This document shows positions 30,810 through 39,949 of a stretch of 42,802 bases of DNA, one piece after another. The translations under genes were made by a program, and so were the position numbers. The stretch spans positions 1 to 42,802 of the forward strand of contig JBQTJJ010000057.1 of NCBI GenBank assembly GCA_052387235.1. Reading direction: 5' to 3'. The number at the start of each line of letters is the position of its first letter. Position 1 is the first letter of the stretch. The notes under the pieces are model-generated. The model had not been told where the DNA came from, searched no databases, and saw only the letters and a program-made list of their open reading frames with translations. Source of the stretch: JBQTJJ01 sp052387235 (GTDB lineage: Bacteria > Actinomycetota > Acidimicrobiia > Acidimicrobiales > GCA-2861595).

Positions 30810-31949
30810 GTGCCGTTCGCCGCCGCCCTCTCCGAGCACCCTGTGCCGGCCACGGCCGTGGGCGAGGTGGCGGGGCAGGTGCTGGAGGCCCTGGGGCCGG
30901 CGCCGGACGTGGCGCTCGTGTTCGTGACCCCGCCCCACGCCGGAGCGCTGGAGGACGTCGCCGCCGCACTGGCCGACATCCTGCGGCCCGAGGTCCTTCT
31001 CGGCTGCGCCGCCATCTCCGTGGTGGGCACGGGCCGGGAGGTCGAGCAGGACGCCGCAGTGAGCCTGTGGGCGGGACGGTTCGGGCCGGTGGAGCCCGTG
31101 CGCCTCACCGCCGGCCGGGGCCTCCAGGGCTTCGACTTCGAGGGGTGGCCCGACGAACTGCCCTTCGAGCCGTCAGCCCTGCTGCTGTTGGCCGACCCCT
31201 TCAGCTTCCCGGCCGAGGCGCTCTACGAGGAGCTGGCCGGCCGGCACCCGGGCCTGCCGGTGATCGGCGGCAACGCCTCGGCGGCCGTGGGTCCCGGCGG
31301 CAACCGGCTGGTCCTCGACCGCAAGGTGCACACCTCGGGCGCGGTGGGCATCCTGCTCGGCCCGGGCGTGGACGTCGACACCGTCGTGTCCCAGGGATGC
31401 CGGCCCATCGGCCGGCCCTACATCGTCACCAGGGCCGAGGGGAACTACGTCCACGAGCTGGCCGGCAGCCCCGCCCTCGGGCGGCTCGTGCAGATGACCA
31501 CCGAGGGGATGCCCGAGGAGGACATCGACCTCATCGACCAGGGTCTCCACCTGGGCCAGGTGATCGACGAGAGCAAGCTCGACTTCGAGCGGGGCGACTT
31601 CCTGGTGCGCAACGTGCTCGGGGCGGACGAGGCCAACGGCGCCATCGCCGTGAACGACGTGGTACCGGTGGGCGCCACCGTGCAGTTCCACGTCCGGGAC
31701 GCGGCCTCGGCCGACGAGGACCTGCGCCAGCTGCTGGCCGGGCGCAGCGCCGACGGGGCCCTCCTGTTCACCTGCAACGGCCGGGGCCGGCACCTGTTCG
31801 GCACGCCCGATCACGACGCCGGGGTGCTCGACGAGCGGGTCGGGGTCCCGGCCGCCGGGATCTTCGCGGCGGGCGAGTTCGGCCCGGTCGGGGGCCGCAA
31901 CTTCGTGCACGGCTTCACCGCCTCCATCGCCCTGTTCCGGGACGCGTGA
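30810..31949 (+). CDS. FIST-domain sensor protein
   Basis: The protein has 379 residues comprising FIST N (about 30-215) and FIST C (about 225-365). Signs are LLGCAAISVVGTGREVEQDAAVS, GLPVIGGNASA, and the C-terminal AAGIFAAGEFGPVGGRNFVHGFTASIALF, typical of FIST C. FIST domains are thought to bind small ligands such as amino acids and often work with signalling proteins. No kinase or methyl-accepting domain is fused here. The GTG at 30810 has an AGGAG site at suitable spacing. Confidence 0.88.
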   Translation: MPFAAALSEHPVPATAVGEVAGQVLEALGPAPDVALVFVTPPHAGALEDVAAALADILRPEVLLGCAAISVVGTGREVEQDAAVSLWAGRFGPVEPVRLTAGRGLQGFDFEGWPDELPFEPSALLLLADPFSFPAEALYEELAGRHPGLPVIGGNASAAVGPGGNRLVLDRKVHTSGAVGILLGPGVDVDTVVSQGCRPIGRPYIVTRAEGNYVHELAGSPALGRLVQMTTEGMPEEDIDLIDQGLHLGQVIDESKLDFERGDFLVRNVLGADEANGAIAVNDVVPVGATVQFHVRDAASADEDLRQLLAGRSADGALLFTCNGRGRHLFGTPDHDAGVLDERVGVPAAGIFAAGEFGPVGGRNFVHGFTASIALFRDA

Positions 31950-31989
31950 GCAGCCGGGAGCGCATTTACCCCGGAGGGGCCCCGATCAC

Positions 31990-31995
31990 TAGGGT
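31990..31995 (+). promoter_or_regulatory. -10 element for the leaderless tkt operon
   Basis: TAGGGT lies six bases before the tkt ATG. TTTACC about 19 bases upstream is a possible -35. Confidence 0.55.
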
Positions 31996-32001
31996 AGGGC
32001 C

Positions 32002-33993
32002 ATGACGGAGAGCGACAAGGACCTCGAGCAGCTCGGCATCAACGTGATCCGGGGCCTGGCGATGGACGGCCCCCAGAAGGCCAACTCCGGCCATCCGGGC
32101 ACGGCCATGGCCCTGGCGCCGCTGGCCCACGTCCTGTGGACGAGGGTGATGCGCCACGACCCCTCCGACCCCGACTGGCCGGACCGCGACCGCTTCGTCC
32201 TTTCCGTGGGTCATGCCTCGATCCTGCTGTACTCGATGCTGCACCTCACCGGCTACGACCTGACGCTCGACGACCTCAAGGCCTTCCGCCAGTGGGGCAG
32301 CCGGACGCCGGGCCACCCCGAGGTCCACCACACCAAGGGGGTCGAGGTCACCACGGGTCCCCTGGGCCAGGGTTTCGCCAACGCCGTCGGCATGGGCATC
32401 GCCGAGCGGTGGCTCCGGGCCCAGTTCGGCGCCGAGGTGTGCGACCACCACACCTTCGTGTTCTGCAGCGACGGCGACCTCGAGGAGGGCGTGAGCCACG
32501 AGGCCGCCTCGCTGGCCGGCCACCTGGGCCTCGGCCGCCTGGTCTACGTCTACGACGACAACCACATCACCATCGACGGCCCCACCGAGCTCTCCTACAG
32601 CGACGACGTGCCCAAGCGCTTCGAGGCCTACGGCTGGGACGTCGACAACATCGGCGAGGTGGCCAACGACACCGAGGCGCTGGAGGCGGCCCTGCGCCGG
32701 GCCATGGCCGTCGAGGACCGGCCGTCGATGATCGTCCTCCGCAGCCACATCGGCTGGCCCTCGCCCAAGTACACCGACACCGCCGCCGCGCACGGCAATC
32801 CCCTGGGTGACGACGAGATCAAGGTCACCAAGGAGATCCTCGGCCTGCCCCCCGAGGAGACCTTCTGGGTCCCCGACGAGGTGCGGGAGCTGTACCGCCG
32901 GTGCATCCCCCGGGGCCAGGCCATGCGCAAGGAGTGGGAGCAGCGGGTCCAGGCATGGAGCGGTGACACCAAGCGCTACGAAGCCTGCCTGAACGGCCGC
33001 GGCCTGGACGGCTGGGAGACCAAGCTCCCCACCTTCGAATCAGGCACCAAGATGGCCACCCGCAAGGCCAGCGGCCAGTGCCTGCAGGCCGTGGCCGACG
33101 TGGTCCCCGGCCTGCTCGCCGGCGGCGCCGACCTGACCGACAACACCGGCACCTTCTTGAAGGAGCAGGGGGTCCAGTCGGCCGACGACCCCGGTGGCCG
33201 CCTCCTCTACTACGGCATCCGCGAGCACGCCATGGGCTCGATCATGAACGGCGCCGCCCTCCACGGCGGCGTGGTGCCGGTCGGCGGCACCTTCTTCATC
33301 TTCAGCGACTACATGCGCCCGGCCGTGCGGCTGGCGGCGATCAGCGAGGCCAAGGTCGTCTACTCCTGGACCCACGACTCGGTGGGCCTCGGCGAGGACG
33401 GGCCCACCCACCAGCCCATCGAGCACATCGCCTCCATGCGGGCCATGCCCAAGCTGCGGGTGATCCGCCCCGCCGACGCCAACGAGACGGCCCACGCATG
33501 GCGGGTGGCGGTGAACGAGAACGGCCCCACAGCCCTGCTGCTCACCCGCCAGGACGTGCCGGTGCTGGACGGCACGGCCGACCGGGCCGACGAGGTGGCC
33601 AGGGGCGCCTACGTGCTCTTCCCCGGCGGCGAGGACCCGGACGTGGTCCTGATCGGCACCGGCAGCGAGGTCCACGTCTGCCTCGACGCGGCCGAGCAGC
33701 TGGCGGCCGACGGCGTCGTGGCGAGGGTCGTGTCCATGCCGTCGTGGGAGCTGTTCGAGGCCCAGGGCGACGACTACCAGGAGTCGGTGCTGCCGTCCGA
33801 CATCCCCACCCTGGCCGTCGAGGCCGGCGTCTCGTTCGGCTGGGACCGCTGGGCCGACGACTCGGTGTCGATCGAGCAGCGCTTCGGCGCCTCGGCGCCC
33901 GGCAAGGTCGCCCTGGAGAAGCTGGGCTACACGGCCGACAACGTGGCCGAGCGGGCCAAGGCGCTGCTGGCGGCCCTGGAAGACGAGGAGTGA
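32002..33993 (+). CDS. tkt: Transketolase
   Basis: The protein has 663 residues, the normal length. The N-terminal thiamine-diphosphate domain has SGHPG (29-33), TGPLGQG (118-124) and the TPP motif SDGDLEEGVSHEAASLAG followed by YDDNHITIDG (about 156-194). The first Gly of the usual GDG is Ser here, a mild change. The pyrimidine-binding domain has the catalytic Glu region YYGIREHAMGSI and DGPTHQP. It transfers two-carbon units between sugar phosphates in the non-oxidative pentose phosphate pathway. It heads a seven-gene operon and is coupled to tal by a GTGA overlap. Confidence 0.96.
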   Translation: MTESDKDLEQLGINVIRGLAMDGPQKANSGHPGTAMALAPLAHVLWTRVMRHDPSDPDWPDRDRFVLSVGHASILLYSMLHLTGYDLTLDDLKAFRQWGSRTPGHPEVHHTKGVEVTTGPLGQGFANAVGMGIAERWLRAQFGAEVCDHHTFVFCSDGDLEEGVSHEAASLAGHLGLGRLVYVYDDNHITIDGPTELSYSDDVPKRFEAYGWDVDNIGEVANDTEALEAALRRAMAVEDRPSMIVLRSHIGWPSPKYTDTAAAHGNPLGDDEIKVTKEILGLPPEETFWVPDEVRELYRRCIPRGQAMRKEWEQRVQAWSGDTKRYEACLNGRGLDGWETKLPTFESGTKMATRKASGQCLQAVADVVPGLLAGGADLTDNTGTFLKEQGVQSADDPGGRLLYYGIREHAMGSIMNGAALHGGVVPVGGTFFIFSDYMRPAVRLAAISEAKVVYSWTHDSVGLGEDGPTHQPIEHIASMRAMPKLRVIRPADANETAHAWRVAVNENGPTALLLTRQDVPVLDGTADRADEVARGAYVLFPGGEDPDVVLIGTGSEVHVCLDAAEQLAADGVVARVVSMPSWELFEAQGDDYQESVLPSDIPTLAVEAGVSFGWDRWADDSVSIEQRFGASAPGKVALEKLGYTADNVAERAKALLAALEDEE

Positions 33994-35117
33994 TCCCGGA
34001 GGGCCGGACCGGGGGCGACGCACCGGGCCGGCTCCACCAGCTGTACCGGGACCACGGGCAGAGCCCGTGGGTCGACAACCTCACCCGCCCCATGCTGCGG
34101 TCTGGCCGCCTCGCCGGCCTGGTGGACCGCGGCATACGGGGCGTGACCTCCAACCCCACCATCTTCGCCAAGGCCTTCGAGGCCGGCACCGACTACGACG
34201 CCCGCTTCTCCGAGCTCGTCCGCGCCCACCCGGTCGAGGACACCTACTGGGAGCTGGTGATCGAGGACGTCTCGAGCGCCCTCGACGTCATGGAGCCGGT
34301 CCACGAGGCGAGCGGCGGCACCGACGGGTTCGTGTCGCTGGAGGTGGCCCCGGCCATCGCCCACGACGCCGAGGCGACGGTGAAGGCGGCCCGGTGGCTG
34401 CACGGGCGCGTCGCCCGGCCCAACCTCCTGGTGAAGATCCCCGCCACCGCGCCCGGGGTGGAGGCCGTGCACCGGATGGTGGCCGAGGGCGCCGGCATCA
34501 ACGTCACCCTGATCTTCGGCCTCGAGCGCTACGACGCCATCATCGAGGCCTACCTCTCGGGCCTGGAGTCGCTCGAGGGCGACCTCTCCGGCGTCCAGGG
34601 CGTGGCCTCGTTCTTCGTGAGCCGGGTCGACACCCTGGTCGACCGGCGGCTGGAGGCCATCGCCACGCCGGAGGCGCTGGCCCTGCGGGGCAAGGTGGCC
34701 GTGGCCCAGGCCAAGCTGGCCTACCAGCTGTTCCGCCGGCGCTTCTCGGGGCCCCGCTGGGAGGCGCTGGCCCGGCGCGGCGCCTGCCCGCAGCGGCCCC
34801 TGTGGGCGTCCACGTCCACCAAGAACCCCGCCTACCCCGACCTGCTCTACGTCGACAACCTCATCGGGCCCGACACGGTGAACACCCTGCCCGAGCCCAC
34901 CATCGATGCCTTCGTCGACCACGGGACGCCGGCCCGCACCGTCGACGAGGGGGCCGACGAGGCCCGCCGGACCCTCGAGCGCACCGCAGATGCGGGTATC
35001 GACATGGACGACGTGGGCCGGGTCCTGGAGGAGGAGGGCGTGGCCTCGTTCGCCGCGTCCTACGACCAGCTGCTCGAGGTGCTCACCGACAGGGCCAACG
35101 CCGGCAGCCAGGCGTGA
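33990..35117 (+). CDS. tal: Transaldolase
   Basis: The protein has 375 residues, the long actinobacterial type. TSNPTIF (53-59), the Schiff-base Lys149 in LLVKIPAT, INVTLIF and STKNP mark the aldolase barrel. It transfers a dihydroxyacetone unit between sedoheptulose-7-phosphate and glyceraldehyde-3-phosphate. The GTG start overlaps the tkt stop and its own stop overlaps the pgi start, both as GTGA. Confidence 0.95.
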   Translation: MIPEGRTGGDAPGRLHQLYRDHGQSPWVDNLTRPMLRSGRLAGLVDRGIRGVTSNPTIFAKAFEAGTDYDARFSELVRAHPVEDTYWELVIEDVSSALDVMEPVHEASGGTDGFVSLEVAPAIAHDAEATVKAARWLHGRVARPNLLVKIPATAPGVEAVHRMVAEGAGINVTLIFGLERYDAIIEAYLSGLESLEGDLSGVQGVASFFVSRVDTLVDRRLEAIATPEALALRGKVAVAQAKLAYQLFRRRFSGPRWEALARRGACPQRPLWASTSTKNPAYPDLLYVDNLIGPDTVNTLPEPTIDAFVDHGTPARTVDEGADEARRTLERTADAGIDMDDVGRVLEEEGVASFAASYDQLLEVLTDRANAGSQA

Positions 35118-36469
35118 GCTCGCCCGCCGACCTGCTGGAGCGGCTGCTGGCCGGCGACGCCGGCCTGTGGCCCGCCGGCAACGTCTCGCCCCACCGCCTC
35201 GGATGGCTCCGGGTCCACGAGCGCATGCGCGAGGAGGCGGCCGACCTGGCGGCGTGGGCCGCCGGCATCGACGCCTCCAGGGTGGTCCTGCTGGGCATGG
35301 GCGGGTCGTCGCTCGGTCCCGAGGTGCTGCGGGCGGCCGTCGGCTCCGACCGGCTGGTGGTGCTGGACACCACCGAGCCCCGCACGGTGGCGTCCGTCGA
35401 CCTCGACGACGCCTTCGTCGTGGTGTCGTCCAAGTCCGGGACCACGCTCGAGGTCATGGCCCTGCTCGAGCACTGCCGGGAGCGGGTCCCCGACGGCCGG
35501 CGCTACGCCGCCATCACCGACCCAGGCACCGTCCTGGCCGAGATGGCGGCGGACGCCGGCTTCCACCGCGTGTTCGTCAACCCGCCCGACATCGGCGGCC
35601 GCTACTCGGTCCTCTCGTACTTCGGGCTGGTGCCGGCCGCGCTGTGCGGGATCGACGTGGCCGCCCTGTGCGAGGCGGCGGCCGCCACCGACGGCGAGGC
35701 GGCGGTGGAGCTGGGGATGGCCATGGGTCGGGCCGCACTGGAGGGCCGGGACAAGGTGACGGTGGTGGTGCCCGAGCGGTTCGCCGGGTTCGGCCTGTGG
35801 GTGGAGCAGCTCGTGGCGGAGTCCACCGGCAAGGACGGCAAGGGGTGCATACCGGTCCCCACCACCGAGCGCGAGCCCGGGGACGACCGCTTCGAGGTCG
35901 GGCTCGACCTCCACGACCCGGTGGAGCTGGGCGCCGAGTTCTACCGGTGGGAGGTGGCGGTGGCCGTCGCAGGTTCGGTCCTCGGCGTCGACCCCTTCGA
36001 CGAGCCCGACGTCACCGTGGCCAAGGCGAACACCGCCAAGGTCCTCGCCTCCCTCCCCCTGCCCGAGGTCCCGGCCGACGACGCGGGCACCGTCTCGGAG
36101 TGGCTGGAGGGCCAGGTGGCCCCGGGCGACTACGTGGCGGTCCAGGCCTTCCTCCCCTATGCCGCCGGCGACGACCTTGGGCGGCTCCGGCGGGCACTGC
36201 GGGACGGCCTGGGCGGCATGGCCGTCACCGCCGGCCTCGGCCCCCGGTACCTGCACTCCACCGGCCAGCTGCACAAGGGAGGCCCCCCGTCGGTCGTGGC
36301 GGTACAGCTGGTCCCCCGCAGCGCGGCCCCGTCGGTACCGGTGCCGTCGCACCCGTACGACTTCAACACCCTGGTGGCGGCCCAGGCCCTCGGCGACTAC
36401 CAGGCCCTGGTGGACCGGGGCCGGCGGGTGCGCCGCTTCGCCGTCGACGACCTCAAGGAGGTTGGCTGA
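35114..36469 (+). CDS. pgi: Glucose-6-phosphate isomerase
   Basis: The protein has 451 residues, shorter than the 550-residue classical form but with both sugar-isomerase domains. Motifs are LLGMGGSSLGPEVL (59-72), SSKSGTTLE (105-113), and the C-terminal GPRYLHSTGQLHKGGP. It interconverts glucose-6-phosphate and fructose-6-phosphate, linking glycolysis to the oxidative branch encoded just downstream. GTG start in a GTGA overlap with tal. Confidence 0.9.
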   Translation: MSSPADLLERLLAGDAGLWPAGNVSPHRLGWLRVHERMREEAADLAAWAAGIDASRVVLLGMGGSSLGPEVLRAAVGSDRLVVLDTTEPRTVASVDLDDAFVVVSSKSGTTLEVMALLEHCRERVPDGRRYAAITDPGTVLAEMAADAGFHRVFVNPPDIGGRYSVLSYFGLVPAALCGIDVAALCEAAAATDGEAAVELGMAMGRAALEGRDKVTVVVPERFAGFGLWVEQLVAESTGKDGKGCIPVPTTEREPGDDRFEVGLDLHDPVELGAEFYRWEVAVAVAGSVLGVDPFDEPDVTVAKANTAKVLASLPLPEVPADDAGTVSEWLEGQVAPGDYVAVQAFLPYAAGDDLGRLRRALRDGLGGMAVTAGLGPRYLHSTGQLHKGGPPSVVAVQLVPRSAAPSVPVPSHPYDFNTLVAAQALGDYQALVDRGRRVRRFAVDDLKEVG

Positions 36470-37438
36470 TTGAGGATCGCCATGGTGGGCCTCGGGCGCA
36501 TGGGCGCCAACATGACCCGGCGCCTGGTGGACGCCGGCCACGAGGTCGTGGCCCACGACCGGGATCTCACGCTGGTCGCCAAGGCAGCCGACGAGGGCGC
36601 CATCGGCGCCGCCAGCCTGGAGGAGCTGGTGGCCCGGCTCACGCCGCCCCGGGCGGTGTGGGTGATGGTGCCGGCCGGAGCGCCCACCCGATCCACCGTC
36701 GACGCCCTGGGCGAGCTGCTGGAGGCGGGCGACACCATCGTCGACGGGGGCAACTCCAACTACAAGGAGGCGCAGGCCCGGTCGGCCCGCCTGTCGGCCC
36801 AGGGCATCGCCTTCGTGGACGCCGGCGTGTCGGGCGGCGTCTGGGGCCTGAGGAACGGCTACTGCCTCATGGTGGGCGGCGACCGGGACGCGGTGCGCCG
36901 CCTGGAGCCGGTCCTCACCGACCTGGCCCCGCCCGAGGGGTACGCCCACGTGGGGCCGTCCGGCGCGGGGCACTACACCAAGATGATCCACAACGGGATC
37001 GAGTACGGGCTCCTCCAGGCCTACGCCGAGGGCTTCGCCCTGCTGGACGCGGCCCAGGAGCTCGAGCTCGACCTCCATCGCATCGCCAAGCTGTGGAACC
37101 AGGGCTCGGTGGTCCGCTCCTGGCTGCTCGAGCTGACCGAGCTGGCCCTGGCCAGCCCCGACGACTTCGCCGACATCCGGGGCGTGGTGGCGGACTCGGG
37201 CGAGGGGCGCTGGACGGTGCAGGAGGCGGTGGAGCGGTCGGTGTCGGCACCGGTGATCACCGCCTCGCTGTTCGCCCGGTTCGCCTCCCGGGACGAGGAG
37301 CGGTTCGCGGCCCGGGTGGTGGCGGCCCTGCGCAACCAGTTCGGGGGGCACTCCTTCTTCACGGAGGCGGCGGCGGCCGAGGACGTGAAGGAGTCCGAGG
37401 GAGGCGCTCATGATGGCCGCATCGAGCCCGAGCCCTGA
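36470..37438 (+). CDS. gnd: 6-phosphogluconate dehydrogenase, short form
   Basis: The protein has 322 residues with a Rossmann NAD(P) motif VGLGRMGANM (6-15), DGGNSNYKEA, the conserved DAGVSGGVWGLRNG and the catalytic-Lys segment GAGHYTKMIHNGIEYG. It decarboxylates 6-phosphogluconate to ribulose-5-phosphate. The short form (about 300 residues) lacks the long C-terminal helix bundle and is often NAD-preferring. The start appears to be TTG, one base after the pgi stop; the only nearby alternative is the internal ATG at 36482, which would remove the first strand. Confidence 0.92.
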   Translation: MRIAMVGLGRMGANMTRRLVDAGHEVVAHDRDLTLVAKAADEGAIGAASLEELVARLTPPRAVWVMVPAGAPTRSTVDALGELLEAGDTIVDGGNSNYKEAQARSARLSAQGIAFVDAGVSGGVWGLRNGYCLMVGGDRDAVRRLEPVLTDLAPPEGYAHVGPSGAGHYTKMIHNGIEYGLLQAYAEGFALLDAAQELELDLHRIAKLWNQGSVVRSWLLELTELALASPDDFADIRGVVADSGEGRWTVQEAVERSVSAPVITASLFARFASRDEERFAARVVAALRNQFGGHSFFTEAAAAEDVKESEGGAHDGRIEPEP

Positions 37439-38969
37439 GCGGGGGATGACGCAGGCCGCGGCCCGGCCCAACCCCCTGGCCGAGGGCCTGGAGTCGGACC
37501 GGCGGGCCCCGCCCTGTGCCCTGGTGGTCTTCGGCGCCTCCGGCGACCTCACCAGCCGCAAGCTGGCGCCGGCGCTCGCCGCCCTGGCCGCCGACCGCCG
37601 CCTGTCGCCGGCCTTCGCCCTGGTGGGCGTGGCCCGCACCGAGATGACCGACGACGAGTTCCGGGCCCGCATGCTCGAAGCCGTGCCCAAGCCCAGCGCG
37701 GCCTGGGAGGCCCTCGTCGCCGGCTTCCGCTACGTCGCCGGCGGCTACACCGACGCGGCCACGCACCGGCGCCTGGGCCAGGTCCTCGAGGAGCTGGACC
37801 GCGACGTGGGCACCGCCGGCAACCGCGTCCACTACCTCGCCACCGTCCCCGACGTCTTCGCCGGCGTGGCCTCGGCCCTGGCCGGGCACGGCCTGGCCCA
37901 GCCCCGCTCCGAGGGGGGCTTCGTCCGCCTGGTGGTGGAGAAGCCGTACGGGCGCGACCTGGACAGCGCCCTGCGACTCGACCAGGACGTCCACACCGCC
38001 TTCCGGGAGGAGCAGGTCTACCGGATCGACCACTACCTCGGGAAGGAGACGGTCCAGAACGTCCTCGCCCTGCGCTTCGCCAACGCCATCTTCGAGCCCA
38101 TCTGGAACCGGCGGTACGTGGACCACGTGCAGATCACGGTGGCCGAGTCGCTCGGCGTGGGCCACCGGGGCGGCTTCTACGAGACGGCCGGCGCCATGCG
38201 CGACATCGTCCAGAACCACGTGCTGCAGGTCCTCGCCCTCACCCTGATGGAGCCGCCCGCCACCGTCGACGCCAAGGGCATCCGCGACGAGAAGGTCAAG
38301 GCCCTGCGGGCCGTCGACATCCTCACCCCCGACGAGGTCTCGATCGACGTGGTGCGGGGCCAGTACGAGCAGGGGTGGGTCGAGGGCGAGGAGGCGCCGG
38401 GCTACCGCCAGGAGGCGGGCGTGGCCGCCGGCAGCCGCACCGAGACCTTCGTGGGCATGAAGGTGAAGGTGGACAACTGGCGGTGGGCCGGTGTCCCGTT
38501 CTACGTGCGCACCGGCAAGCGGCTGCCGCGTCGGGTCACCGAGGTCGCCATGGAGTTCCGGGACGTGCCCCACCTCCCCTTCGGCTCCAAGGAGACCCGC
38601 GGCCTCGGCCCCAACACGCTGGTGCTGCGGATCCAGCCCGACGAGGGCATCGCCCTGCGCTTCGGGGCCAAGGTCCCCGGGCAGGCGTTCCGGGTCCGCA
38701 GCGTGTCGATGGACTTCGCCTACTCCGCCGCCTTCGTGGAGGCCACGCCGGACGCCTACGAGCGCCTGCTCCTCGACGCCATGGTCGGCGACCCCACCCT
38801 GTTCATCCGGGCCGACGAGGTGGAGCAGGCATGGCGGATCGTCCAGCCCATCCTCGACGTGTGGTCCGACGACACCACCCCCCTGGCCCGCTACCCGGCC
38901 GGCTCGTGGGGACCCCGGGAGGCGGACCGCCTGCTGGAGCGGGACGGCCGGCGCTGGCGGAACTCGTGA
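37410..38969 (+). CDS. zwf: Glucose-6-phosphate dehydrogenase
   Basis: The protein has 519 residues. The NADP loop FGASGDLTSRK (41-51), EKPYG (177-181) and active-site RIDHYLGKE (205-213) are intact. It oxidises glucose-6-phosphate to 6-phosphogluconolactone with NADPH formation. The ATG at 37410 has a GAGGGAGG site and overlaps the end of gnd by 29 bases; the ATG at residue 13 (37446), eight bases after the gnd stop, is an alternative start. Confidence 0.95.
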   Translation: MMAASSPSPERGMTQAAARPNPLAEGLESDRRAPPCALVVFGASGDLTSRKLAPALAALAADRRLSPAFALVGVARTEMTDDEFRARMLEAVPKPSAAWEALVAGFRYVAGGYTDAATHRRLGQVLEELDRDVGTAGNRVHYLATVPDVFAGVASALAGHGLAQPRSEGGFVRLVVEKPYGRDLDSALRLDQDVHTAFREEQVYRIDHYLGKETVQNVLALRFANAIFEPIWNRRYVDHVQITVAESLGVGHRGGFYETAGAMRDIVQNHVLQVLALTLMEPPATVDAKGIRDEKVKALRAVDILTPDEVSIDVVRGQYEQGWVEGEEAPGYRQEAGVAAGSRTETFVGMKVKVDNWRWAGVPFYVRTGKRLPRRVTEVAMEFRDVPHLPFGSKETRGLGPNTLVLRIQPDEGIALRFGAKVPGQAFRVRSVSMDFAYSAAFVEATPDAYERLLLDAMVGDPTLFIRADEVEQAWRIVQPILDVWSDDTTPLARYPAGSWGPREADRLLERDGRRWRNS

Positions 38970-39949
38970 CCTCGGTGGAGCTGGGGTCGTGGCGGGGCGA
39001 GGGGGTGCGCCTCGGCCAGGTGCTGGAGGCCTTGAGCGACCTGCGGTGCAGCGGGCCCCGCACCGCCACCCGCGCCAGCGTCACCAACCTGGTCCTGGTG
39101 GCGGCCACCGAGGGCGAGGTGGCGCTCGGGTGCGACGCCGTCCACCGCATGGGCCGGCGCCACCCGGGCCGCAACATCGTGCTCCTCCCCCGCGCCGACG
39201 CCGCCCCGGCCGGCATGGACGCCGAGGTCGTGCTCCACGGGTCGGTCGCCACCGACCTGTCGGTCTGGTCCGAGGACATCAGGCTCGACGTGCGGGGACC
39301 GGCCGCCGCCCGCCTCGAGAGCCTGGTCGAGCCCCTCGTCCTGGCCGACGTCCCCGTGACCGTCTGGTTCGTGACCGGCCTGCCCGAGCCCGACGACCCC
39401 CTGCTCCGGGGCGCCGCCACGGTCCTGGTCGACACCGAGGACATGGAGGGCGGGGCGGTGGCGGCCATGGTGCGCCTGGCCCGCCGGCGGGTGGTGTTCG
39501 ACCTGTGCTGGGCCCGGCTGCGGTTCTGGCGCCAGCTCCTGGCCGGGCTGTTCGACGTGCCGGCCTGCCGGGCCTACCTCGACGACGTCCGCTCCCTCGA
39601 GGCCAGGGGAGGCGCATCGGCCCGCCTCCTGCTGGCCGGCTGGGTCGCGTCGCGCCTCAGCCTTCCACCGTCGGCCGTGAGCCTGGTGCCGGCCCCGTCG
39701 CCGGGCCTGCGCCTCGTGGGCGCGGCCGGCGGCGTCACCGCCACCTTCACGGTGGAGGCGGCCGGGCCGGGCCCCGGAAATGGGTCCGTGCTGGCCCGGG
39801 CCGACCTCCCCGGCGGCGGGCAGCGCCACGACCGGGTGTCGCTCCCGGACGATCCTCTGGCGTGGTCCCTGGCCGAGGCCCTCGCCCGCCCCGGCCGCGA
39901 CCGGGCCCACATGCAGGCGCTGCAGGCAGCCCTAGGGTTCGTCCGGTGA
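38966..39949 (+). CDS. opcA: Glucose-6-phosphate dehydrogenase assembly protein OpcA
   Basis: The protein has 327 residues and follows zwf directly (GTGA overlap), as is normal for OpcA. Family features are TRASVTNLVLVA near the N terminus, a central region with VTVWFVTGLPEPDDPLL, FDLCWARLRFWRQLLAGLFD, and a beta-rich C terminus. OpcA activates or assembles Zwf in cyanobacteria and actinobacteria. It is coupled to pgl by another GTGA overlap. Confidence 0.9.
   Translation: MTSVELGSWRGEGVRLGQVLEALSDLRCSGPRTATRASVTNLVLVAATEGEVALGCDAVHRMGRRHPGRNIVLLPRADAAPAGMDAEVVLHGSVATDLSVWSEDIRLDVRGPAAARLESLVEPLVLADVPVTVWFVTGLPEPDDPLLRGAATVLVDTEDMEGGAVAAMVRLARRRVVFDLCWARLRFWRQLLAGLFDVPACRAYLDDVRSLEARGGASARLLLAGWVASRLSLPPSAVSLVPAPSPGLRLVGAAGGVTATFTVEAAGPGPGNGSVLARADLPGGGQRHDRVSLPDDPLAWSLAEALARPGRDRAHMQALQAALGFVR

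Noticed and set aside
35060..37690. Open frame of 876 codons antisense to tal, pgi and gnd, and similar long antisense frames at 988-3156, 4054-6306 and 20151-22493
   Set aside because: They lie opposite well-identified genes, have low-complexity Gly/Arg/His-rich translations and no recognisable domains. Long stop-free antisense frames are expected at this GC content.
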